This document shows positions 43,572-49,075 of a stretch of DNA of 49,075 bases, one piece after another. Numbering within the stretch: the first letter of the stretch is position 1; each line of letters starts with the position of its first letter. The notes under the pieces are model-generated. The model searched no databases. It was not told where the DNA came from and saw nothing but the letters and a program-made list of their open reading frames with translations. Both the position numbers and the translations under genes were made by a program. The stretch comes from Flavobacteriales bacterium (GTDB lineage: Bacteria > Bacteroidota > Bacteroidia > UBA10329). The stretch lies in assembly GCA_020635535.1 (NCBI GenBank), contig JACJZP010000023.1, forward strand, positions 1 through 49,075, in the 5' to 3' direction.

Positions 43572-44336
43572 ATGAGTAACATAGGTAAAAACATAGGCGA
43601 CTTTATCTTCCCAACAATTCTCGTCATCGGTGGACTCCTTATTCTTTCGTCATCACTCTTTGGCGGTCAGAATGGTTTTTGGCTTTTGGGCGGTTCCTTG
43701 ATCCTTATAGTGGGTCTGGTTTCCATCCTGCTGAAATTAGGAATGCTGAGTAACATGATTCAGCGAGTGTTGTTCTTTGCGTTTATTCCTGCAGCTTTGG
43801 TCACTGCTTATTTTGCTTATCGCTCTATTCAAGCCCCAATTGAGTTCAATCAATTGAAAAAGAAGCGTTACGCAAAAGTTGAGGAGCGGCTTAAGCTTAT
43901 CCGTGATTGGCAGTTGGCTCACAAATCGGTTTACCGTGGATATGCCCCAACTTTTGACTCTTTGTTTGCCTTCATCAATACCGATTCTTTCCCAGTGGTA
44001 AAAGCATTGGGTACTGTTCCAGATACTTTGACCGAGCAACAAGCGGTGGAAATGGGAATTGTGAGCCGTGATACAGTGCTGGTAAGCGTTCGAGATTCGC
44101 TGTTCAAATTGGAAGGAAACATTACCGATGTAAAGTACATTCCATTCAGCAAGCAACAGGAATTTGCCATGGAAAGCGGAGTCATTGAAAAAGGTCAGGT
44201 CAAAGTTCCTGTATTTGAAGTTGTAGCCAAGAACATGTACATCTTCGATGGAATTGTACCTGAGTATTATGACCCGAAAGAAGGATTGTACGTTGGATCC
44301 ATGACCGACCCATCAACCAGCGGTAACTGGGAATAA
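43572..44336 (+). CDS. Membrane protein of unknown function upstream of DUF3822
   Basis: Three membrane segments lie in the first ~85 residues (ILVIGGLLILSSSLF, WLLGGSLILIVGLVSILL, VLFFAFIPAALVTAYFAYRS). A soluble domain of about 165 residues follows, with KRYAKVEERLKLIRDWQLAH, YAPTFDSLFAFI and a Tyr/Pro/Asp-rich end (GIVPEYYDPKEGLYVGSMTD). I do not recognise a named family, though similar proteins next to DUF3822 genes seem familiar from Bacteroidota. The next gene starts three bases after its stop, so a shared operon with DUF3822 and rsmD is likely. Confidence 0.82.
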   Translation: MSNIGKNIGDFIFPTILVIGGLLILSSSLFGGQNGFWLLGGSLILIVGLVSILLKLGMLSNMIQRVLFFAFIPAALVTAYFAYRSIQAPIEFNQLKKKRYAKVEERLKLIRDWQLAHKSVYRGYAPTFDSLFAFINTDSFPVVKALGTVPDTLTEQQAVEMGIVSRDTVLVSVRDSLFKLEGNITDVKYIPFSKQQEFAMESGVIEKGQVKVPVFEVVAKNMYIFDGIVPEYYDPKEGLYVGSMTDPSTSGNWE

Positions 44337-44339
44337 TCA

Positions 44340-45170
44340 TTGGCTTCTTTGATCAGAAAGGAGTTTCATCTGAAAGCTGATAACGAGCAAGAGGCGACCA
44401 ATGGTCGCCTTTCCTCTTTTATAGATGTGTCGAGAAGCGGTGTTCAACTGCTGAAAGTCAATTCGAGCTTCAAAGCAATTGAATTCATTTCCTGGAGTTT
44501 TCCGCATTCATCAACAGATTCTGTTTGGGCAGAACGAATTGCTGAGATTTTAAAGAACGGTGAGTTAAATGAGGTTGCTTCAACCAAGTTCTCCATATCA
44601 GATAATCAAGTAGTAATTGTTCCAGAAACGCTTTTCTCTGAAACGGAGAAAGAGAAGTATTTCAATTTCCTATTCGATAGTTCTGAAGAATCTGAAATCG
44701 TTACTCAGAAGTTGACCAACACAGATGCTGTTGGGCTTTTCAGCATTCCAAAATCTGTAAAAGAGGTTTTGAAGGAAGCTGTCAGTTCTTCATTTCTTAC
44801 TTGGACGGATTCCATTTTAGGCAACAGTTCTGGAACAAAGGTTTACTTGGTTTTGGATGAGAAACAGTTCTCACTGAGCATTCTGAAAGATGGAAAACTC
44901 ATCTTCTCCAACTGGTTTCAATTTTCCAAAGAAGATGATGTATTGTATTTCCTGATGGCAACATTGGAATCGCTGAATATTCTTCATTCTGAGATTGAAT
45001 TGCTGATGGGCGGTTTCGTTGAGAAAGGCGATGAAACCTTCAAGGTGCTGTCGCGATTCATCTCAAAAATCTCATTCATCAAACGGCCTAAGAATCTGAC
45101 TTACAGTTATTCGTTCAATCATATGGCTGAGCATCGGTTTCCGTTCATACTTGCTGCCGCATGCGCATAA
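44340..45170 (+). CDS. DUF3822 family protein
   Basis: A 276-residue soluble protein of a Bacteroidota family of unknown function. It shows SRSGVQLLKVNSSFKAIEFI near the start, then VVIVPETLFSETEKEKYFNF, a central VYLVLDEKQFSLSILKDGKL and a late ELLMGGFVEKGDETFKVLSR. The start is a TTG three bases after the previous stop, with no ATG nearby. It overlaps rsmD by ten bases. The DUF3822-rsmD pairing is common in the phylum and suggests a link to ribosome maturation, but this is inference. Confidence 0.85.
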   Translation: MASLIRKEFHLKADNEQEATNGRLSSFIDVSRSGVQLLKVNSSFKAIEFISWSFPHSSTDSVWAERIAEILKNGELNEVASTKFSISDNQVVIVPETLFSETEKEKYFNFLFDSSEESEIVTQKLTNTDAVGLFSIPKSVKEVLKEAVSSSFLTWTDSILGNSSGTKVYLVLDEKQFSLSILKDGKLIFSNWFQFSKEDDVLYFLMATLESLNILHSEIELLMGGFVEKGDETFKVLSRFISKISFIKRPKNLTYSYSFNHMAEHRFPFILAAACA

Positions 45171-45700
45171 TCAGCGGACAATACAGAGGTCGGAACATTC
45201 ATCCGCCCAAGAACCTCCCAGTTCGACCAACCACCGATAAGGCGAAGGAAGGTCTCTTCAATATCCTGAACAACTTGCTCGATTTCGAAGACCTAAATGT
45301 GCTTGACCTTTTCTGCGGTACGGGAAACATCAGCCTTGAATTTGCCAGTCGCGGTGCTGCTTCGGTTACTTCGGTTGATGCGAGTCCGAAATGTGTGGGT
45401 TTCGTCAAATCAACGTTTGAGCAACTCGGTTACAAAACCGCCACCACCTACAAAAGCGATGCGTTGCGTTTCGCACTGTCAACCAGTCAAAAATGGGATG
45501 TGATCTTTGCGGATCCGCCATACACGTACCCTCATTACCCTGAATTGATCACCGCCATTCTGGAAAATAAACTCTTAAGAGAAGACGGCCTATTGATCGT
45601 AGAACACCCAGCCGAGGTTGACCTCAGCTCCTTCCCCGCCCTCACGCAAACACGCAAGTACGGCCGAGTTCATTTCAGTTTCTTCGAGAACATGAAATAG
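45161..45700 (+). CDS. rsmD: 16S rRNA (guanine-966-N2)-methyltransferase
   Basis: Methylates G966 in 16S rRNA of the assembled 30S subunit (position from the E. coli enzyme). The 179 residues begin MRIISGQYRGRNIHPPKN, contain RPTTDKAKEGLFNILNN, the AdoMet motif LDLFCGTGNISLEFASRGA, and the catalytic FADPPYTYP. It overlaps the DUF3822 stop by ten bases. Confidence 0.94.
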   Translation: MRIISGQYRGRNIHPPKNLPVRPTTDKAKEGLFNILNNLLDFEDLNVLDLFCGTGNISLEFASRGAASVTSVDASPKCVGFVKSTFEQLGYKTATTYKSDALRFALSTSQKWDVIFADPPYTYPHYPELITAILENKLLREDGLLIVEHPAEVDLSSFPALTQTRKYGRVHFSFFENMK

Positions 45701-45702
45701 CT

Positions 45703-45776
45703 ACTGATTCTCAGATTTTCACAGATCAAACACAGAAAATTCATCTGAGAAATCCGTGTCAATCAGTACATCTGTG
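45703..45776. repeat. Nested inverted-repeat element between rsmD and the methyltransferase gene
   Basis: Three pairs of exact seven-base inverted repeats occur within about 75 bases: ACTGATT with AATCAGT, CTCAGAT with ATCTGAG, and CACAGAT with ATCTGTG. From memory the text resembles dispersed CACAGAT...ATCTGTG intergenic elements of Bacteroidota. It lies between convergent genes and could act as a bidirectional hairpin terminator. Confidence 0.6.
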
Positions 45777-45801
45777 GCTAAAAAATGTCTTTGAAATAGG
45801 A

Positions 45802-46515
45802 CTAAAATCTCAGAAAGAAATCCTTTGTCAGTTTCTTGTATTCCTCAGAATAATCGTGGCGCTCGTTGGATTGGGCAATGCAGAAATCACGTCTGTTTGG
45901 CTTATCCAATTCTGTGTGCGTGAAATTCACCATCAATCGAATCTCCGGGTAATCTGGTTGTGGAAATACATCCAAAACTTCTTTCGGGTAAAACCCTTGC
46001 GATTTGGCTGCACTGCAGAACGTATCGTATTCTGTTTTCGGGAAGATCACCGCAAATCGTCCGTCCGTTTTCAGCAATTGCTTTACGTGATGGAAAAGAT
46101 CAGCAGGCTTCAAACTCACCGTGTGCTTTGCCAAATGCAGCGATTGATCTTTAGGAGCCTGTGCGTTTGAAAAGAACGGTGGATTACAAACCACCAAATC
46201 GTACTTCTTCCCGTGCTTCACGAATTCGGCAACATCCGCATTATAAACGGTAATGTCCGTAAATGGTGAATGCGCCACATTGCGCTTGGCTTGTTCGGCA
46301 GCGATCGGATTGATCTCAATCGCATCCATTTTCACTCGGGCACGCTGCGCGATCATAAGTGAAATAAGCCCCGTTCCCGTACCGATGTCAAGAACGTGTT
46401 CGCCATCATTCACAGGTGCCCACGCTCCAAGGAGCACACCATCGGTTCCTACTTTGAAACCGCCTGCCGAATGATAAACTCTGAATTTTTTGAACTGAAA
46501 AAACGGTTCAGCCAT
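45802..46515 (-). CDS. trmN6: tRNA1(Val) adenine-37 N6-methyltransferase-like protein
   Basis: A 237-residue AdoMet-dependent methyltransferase. It starts AEPFFQFKKFRVYHSAGGFK and VGTDGVLLGAWA, with the AdoMet motif VLDIGTGTGLISLMIAQRA, DAIEINPIAAEQAKRN, and the catalytic VCNPPFFSNAQAPKDQSLHL. The arrangement matches TrmN6 (YfiC), which makes m6A37 in tRNA-Val; specificity is inferred. Its start overlaps the rimM stop by eight bases. Confidence 0.88.
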   Translation of the reverse strand: MAEPFFQFKKFRVYHSAGGFKVGTDGVLLGAWAPVNDGEHVLDIGTGTGLISLMIAQRARVKMDAIEINPIAAEQAKRNVAHSPFTDITVYNADVAEFVKHGKKYDLVVCNPPFFSNAQAPKDQSLHLAKHTVSLKPADLFHHVKQLLKTDGRFAVIFPKTEYDTFCSAAKSQGFYPKEVLDVFPQPDYPEIRLMVNFTHTELDKPNRRDFCIAQSNERHDYSEEYKKLTKDFFLRF

Positions 46516-47026
46516 TGATGTACAGATCGATCAGGCCATCGGGTGCCTCCACGCTGATGACCTTCTTTTCAACTTCCACTTCCTTTACTATTTCCTCCAC
46601 CCAAGGTATCAGAATCGTCTTGTCTTCGTAAGCCACTTCCAAGATCGGATGCTGTGGCGTATCCATGAATCCCGAAACAGTGCCGATGTTTCCCTTCTCG
46701 GCATCGATCACCGTAAAGCCGATCAACTCCTCCGAGGTATCGGGCGTTCCATCATCAAAACGCTCCAACTCCAAAAGAATCTCACTACCCACGAGTTTCT
46801 CTGCTTGTTCCAGTGTGTTCACATCTTCCACTTTCAGCACCATGCGGTCGCTGGTATTGGCCGAGCATTCTTCCACAAAAAAAGGAACCGGCCCACCCTG
46901 TAATCGGATGAAGACCGGTTCTCCTTCTTCAATGTCTGGAACGCCTGTAGCGTGAACGTTTACTTTAAAAGCACCTTTCAGTCCGTGAGACCTGACAACG
47001 GTTCCAAGGACCTTCAGATCCTTCAC
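46508..47026 (-). CDS. rimM: 16S rRNA processing protein RimM
   Basis: An assembly factor for the 30S head that binds S19. The 172-residue protein begins MKDLKVLGTVVRSHGLKGAF (N-terminal RimM domain) and has the C-terminal PRC-barrel (LIGFTVIDAEKGNIGTVSG; ILIPWVEEIVKEVEVEKKV). The start is a GTG two bases after the rpsP stop. Confidence 0.95.
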   Translation of the reverse strand: MKDLKVLGTVVRSHGLKGAFKVNVHATGVPDIEEGEPVFIRLQGGPVPFFVEECSANTSDRMVLKVEDVNTLEQAEKLVGSEILLELERFDDGTPDTSEELIGFTVIDAEKGNIGTVSGFMDTPQHPILEVAYEDKTILIPWVEEIVKEVEVEKKVISVEAPDGLIDLYING

Positions 47027-47028
47027 GC

Positions 47029-47664
47029 TTACTCAGCTGGCTTCTCTTCTTCAGAAGCTTCTTCTGCTGGCGCAGCTTCCTCAGCTGGTGCAGCCTCTTC
47101 AGCAGCAGGAGCCTCAGCTTCTGCAACCGGAGCCTCCTCAGCAGCTTCAGCAGCTACTTCTTCACCTTCGGCAGCCTCGGCAGTTGCCTCAACCTCTTCC
47201 GCAAGCGGAGAGTTCTTGGCAGCCACTTTCGCAGCAATTTCCTCGTTCTTCGCAGCTTCAGCTTTCAGAGCGTCAGCTTTCGCTTTCTCCTGAGCCTTCA
47301 CAATAGAGTCAGCCCCTTGCTGAATGCGCGAAGTCTTATCGTTCATCCATTTGTCAAAACGGGCATCCGCTTCTTCCTGCGAAAAAGCACCTTTCTTAAC
47401 ACCACCTTGTAGGTGTTTCTTGTACAATACCCCTTTGTATGAAAGGATGGCACGGCAAGTATCGGTAGGCTGAGCTCCGTTCTCCAACCACTTCACAGCG
47501 CTATCGAAATCGATATCGATAGTTGCTGGGTTCGTGTTCGGATTGTAAACTCCCAACTTCTCAATGAACTTCCCATCCCGTGGGGCACGCGAATCGGCTG
47601 CTACGATGTGAAAAAACGCATAACCTTTTCTTCCATGTCTCTGCAATCTGATTTTAGTTGGCAT
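47029..47664 (-). CDS. rpsP: 30S ribosomal protein S16 with long acidic tail
   Basis: The S16 core (MPTKIRLQRHGRKGYAFFHI, ADSRAPRDGKFIEKLGVYNP) spans about 85 residues and is followed by a helical Lys/Ala-rich linker and an acidic Ala/Glu tail, for 211 residues against 82 in E. coli. The tail contains AAEEAPVAEAEAPAAEEA, identical to a stretch of the L17 tail in this window. S16 is an early 30S body assembly protein. It heads the rpsP-rimM-trmN6 operon, standard for the phylum. Confidence 0.96.
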   Translation of the reverse strand: MPTKIRLQRHGRKGYAFFHIVAADSRAPRDGKFIEKLGVYNPNTNPATIDIDFDSAVKWLENGAQPTDTCRAILSYKGVLYKKHLQGGVKKGAFSQEEADARFDKWMNDKTSRIQQGADSIVKAQEKAKADALKAEAAKNEEIAAKVAAKNSPLAEEVEATAEAAEGEEVAAEAAEEAPVAEAEAPAAEEAAPAEEAAPAEEASEEEKPAE

Positions 47665-47698
47665 GTAGACGAATTAAATGTTTAAAAATTTGGGGCTG

Positions 47699-47706
47699 CA
47701 AATATG
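47699..47706 (-). promoter_or_regulatory. Possible -7 box of the rpsP-rimM operon
   Basis: On the minus strand CATATTTG differs from TAnnTTTG only in its first two positions taken together as CA for TA, 34 bases before the rpsP start. No TTG sits at the expected -33 distance. Confidence 0.25.
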
Positions 47707-47786
47707 CGACTTTCCTTTCAATATAAAAACACCTATTTCCAATTCATTTTCAAGCACTTAAAAACAGCTTCAAAAAACACCCATTC

Positions 47787-47823
47787 TGTCATTTCGAGCG
47801 GAGTTTACGAAGCCGAGAAATCT
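47787..47823. repeat. Dispersed-type intergenic repeat, first element
   Basis: TGTCATTTCGAGCGGAG, then AAGCCGAGAAATCT, with short ATTTC/GAAAT arms. From memory this is one of the widely scattered TCATTTCGAGCG...GAGAAATCT elements of Bacteroidota. It lies in the 322-base gap upstream of the toxin-antitoxin genes, where no convincing gene was found. Confidence 0.6.
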
Positions 47824-47862
47824 ACACTTTTTTCGAATTTCCCTTTTTCCAATTTCTTCTTT

Positions 47863-47943
47863 TGGGCGTTCCCCTGCGGGTCGGGCTTTCCGCTTTTACT
47901 CCTCGCTTCGCTGCGGGGTAACCGCTGCAATCCCTAACGCGCG
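47863..47943. repeat. Dispersed-type intergenic repeat, second element
   Basis: An approximately 80-base GC-rich block beginning GGGCGTTCCCCTGCGGGTC, containing TCCTCGCTTCGCTGCGGGG, and ending AATCCCTAACGCGCG. It contrasts with the AT-rich sequence before it. I recall near-identical blocks scattered in Bacteroidota genomes, but copy number cannot be judged from this window. A short open frame running through it is treated as spurious. Confidence 0.6.
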
Positions 47944-47986
47944 CTACCTGCAACTATAACCCAAAATTCCGTTGTAACTTTAGCCT

Positions 47987-48223
47987 ATGACACGAACGGT
48001 GCGATTGGCATGTGATGACCCAGAACGGGTTGAACTCCTTCTGAAGGTGGCCCGCGAAATGGGCATTCAGGTTTTGGATGACGAAACGGACTCTTTGGTG
48101 CAAGAACCAGAACTCACGTACGAGCAGAAACAAGTGCTCGACCAGCGCAGAGCTACTTCTAAAAAGGAAGATTTTATCCCTTGGAATGAAGCCAAGAAAC
48201 AACTGAAATACGGCAAGAAATAA
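47987..48223 (+). CDS. Putative antitoxin of a type II toxin-antitoxin pair
   Basis: A 78-residue protein (MTRTVRLACDDPERVELLLK; VLDDETDSLVQEPELTYEQK; EDFIPWNEAKKQLKYGKK). The first half has a beta-strand-like start and a helix, and the end has the W-x-E-x(3)-L pattern that appears in antitoxins of RelE/ParE-type pairs. No DNA-binding fold is certain by eye. Its stop is one base before the toxin start, the usual arrangement, and this context carries most of the call. Confidence 0.72.
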   Translation: MTRTVRLACDDPERVELLLKVAREMGIQVLDDETDSLVQEPELTYEQKQVLDQRRATSKKEDFIPWNEAKKQLKYGKK

Positions 48224-48224
48224 G

Positions 48225-48518
48225 ATGCCTTACAAGGTTGTCGTTGAACCACGGGCGCTTGCCGATATTCAAAATGGCATAGACTATTACGAACAACAAT
48301 TGGTAGGATTGGGAGAACGTTTCAGTTCAACCATTGACCATTACCTCCAAGCCATTTCTCAAAACCCGCATTATCAAGTACGCTACAAGGATTACCGAGC
48401 AGTACCCACAGGCAAATTCCCTTATCTCATCGTTTATTATTTAGACGAAACGGAAGAAACCGCTTACATCATGGCTGCTTTCCACACTTCATTGAATCCG
48501 AAAAAGCTGCCGAAATAA
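48225..48518 (+). CDS. ParE/RelE-family toxin
   Basis: A 97-residue protein with the ParE/RelE superfamily pattern: YKVVVEPRALADIQNGIDYY, EQQLVGLGERFSSTIDHYL, QNPHYQVRYKDYRAVPTGKF, then PYLIVYYLDETEETAYIMAA and FHTSLNPKK. ParE-type members poison gyrase and RelE-type cleave ribosomal mRNA; which applies cannot be told here. It is cotranscribed with the antitoxin and bracketed by intergenic repeats. Confidence 0.85.
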   Translation: MPYKVVVEPRALADIQNGIDYYEQQLVGLGERFSSTIDHYLQAISQNPHYQVRYKDYRAVPTGKFPYLIVYYLDETEETAYIMAAFHTSLNPKKLPK

Positions 48519-48540
48519 TCTCGGGCACTCCGTAGCAAAC

Positions 48541-48572
48541 GTCATTGCGAAGACGGAGGACGAAGCAATCTC
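48541..48572. repeat. Dispersed-type intergenic repeat, third element
   Basis: GTCATTGCGAAGACGGAGG then ACGAAGCAATCTC, with ATTGC/GCAAT arms at 48544-48548 and 48565-48569. It resembles the scattered GTCATTGCGA...GCAATCTC elements known from several phyla. It overlaps the stop codon of the next minus-strand gene. Confidence 0.6.
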
Positions 48573-49075
48573 AAATAGGGAAACCATTTTTCCAAATCGA
48601 TTTTTGGAGGTAAATCATAAATCGGTATTTCAGCAGTTTCGTCCACGGCAGAGGCTTAACTCCAGTAGGTCGCGCTCTCGTTTGAATTAAATCTGGGGCA
48701 TATCCTTCGTGCTCCTTCAGTAGAAGATGTTTGCTGAATGATATTTCTTCTGAATGTTTAATGATTGAGTGATAAGCCAATGTCTTTTCTAAAAATCTAA
48801 AACCACCTATGGTACTCAAACCACTCTTTCTTTCCAACTGAATGAAGGCCCACGTAAGAAAGTTCAAAACGAAGTAAACCTTAATGTAGCCTTGCAACGT
48901 GTATTGGTAAGATGGATTTAGTGCATGTAAAATAGAATGTCTATTTATCTCGTCTCTCAATGGCTCTCCGTGCGTATTCTTATAAAAGGAACGTTCAAAG
49001 AAGTCCGTCAAAAAAGAAAACCAAATGTCATCAGACTTCCGCCTAAGCCTCACTAGATTTTTAATCTGATTTTCA
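48571..49075 (-). CDS. Unrecognised protein, 5' end cut by window edge
   Basis: The frame is open from a stop at 48571 to the right edge; an internal GTG gives a 160-residue version, but the reading continues upstream (ENQIKNLVRLRRKSDD), so the gene probably starts outside the window. The sequence is basic and aromatic (DDIWFSFLTDFFERSFYKNT; YIKVYFVLNFLTWAFIQLER; KYRFMIYLQKSIWKNGFPI), with no motif I can name. It is AT-richer than the housekeeping genes and its 3' end runs into a repeat, so it could be accessory DNA. Confidence 0.55.
   Translation of the reverse strand, partial: ENQIKNLVRLRRKSDDIWFSFLTDFFERSFYKNTHGEPLRDEINRHSILHALNPSYQYTLQGYIKVYFVLNFLTWAFIQLERKSGLSTIGGFRFLEKTLAYHSIIKHSEEISFSKHLLLKEHEGYAPDLIQTRARPTGVKPLPWTKLLKYRFMIYLQKSIWKNGFPI

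Noticed and set aside
47704..47937. 77-codon plus-strand open frame
   Set aside because: It is made largely of intergenic repeat sequence with no coding character and ends inside the second repeat element.

Overview
The window is a chromosomal segment of a Bacteroidota bacterium, most likely from the Flavobacteriales or a close relative. The evidence is two type IX secretion system (T9SS) cargo proteins (a type A sorting tail at 1842-3074, and SprB repeats with a gliding-motility type C-terminus at 35001-38528), a fused E1 alpha/beta 2-oxoacid dehydrogenase, a DUF3822-rsmD pair, zinc-free forms of S14, S4 and L36, and -7 promoter boxes of the Bacteroidota form TAnnTTTG. No tRNA, rRNA, CRISPR array, transposase or prophage gene was seen.

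Layout. 1-7034: a PspC-domain membrane protein cut by the left edge, a secreted beta-propeller protein, the fused E1 enzyme, murQ, and an acidic conserved protein of unknown function. 7088-15274: rlmB followed by a GT39-type glycosyltransferase, a minus-strand FIST/SpoIIE-phosphatase pair, a UbiD-family decarboxylase, and a second GT39-like membrane protein. 15261-34808 (minus strand): one long housekeeping block that reads, in transcription order, rpsL-rpsG-fusA-rpsJ, then the S10, spc and alpha ribosomal clusters through rpoA and rplQ, then carA and eno. Its upstream end carries a textbook Bacteroidota promoter, and a strong terminator separates rplQ from carA. 35001-43401: a 1175-residue surface protein, a UvrD/PcrA helicase and a TonB-dependent receptor. 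43572-45700: a small membrane-protein/DUF3822/rsmD operon. 45802-47664 (minus strand): rpsP-rimM-tRNA methyltransferase. 47665-49075: an accessory-looking end with dispersed-type intergenic repeats, a ParE/RelE-type toxin-antitoxin pair, and an unrecognised gene cut by the right edge.

How the genes work together. Most of the window makes or maintains the translation machinery: ribosomal proteins, EF-G, IF-1, the SecY export channel, the RNA polymerase alpha subunit, and the rRNA and tRNA modification and maturation enzymes RlmB, RsmD, RimM and a TrmN6-like protein. The T9SS cargo proteins, TonB receptor, PspC protein and GT39 enzymes serve the cell envelope. The most interesting non-housekeeping items are the tightly coupled FIST-SpoIIE pair, the glycine-rich/SprB/PKD surface protein, an identical 18-residue acidic peptide in the tails of ribosomal proteins L17 and S16, and several intergenic repeat families concentrated around murQ, rsmD and the toxin-antitoxin locus. 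No clearly new multi-gene system was found; the FIST-SpoIIE pair is the best candidate for an under-described one.

Limits. Names rest on reading translations and motifs by eye. Start sites were moved from the longest open frame where a downstream ATG was clearly better (murQ, ubiD-like, carA, rpsE, rpsH, rplE, rplX, rplW, rplD, helicase).
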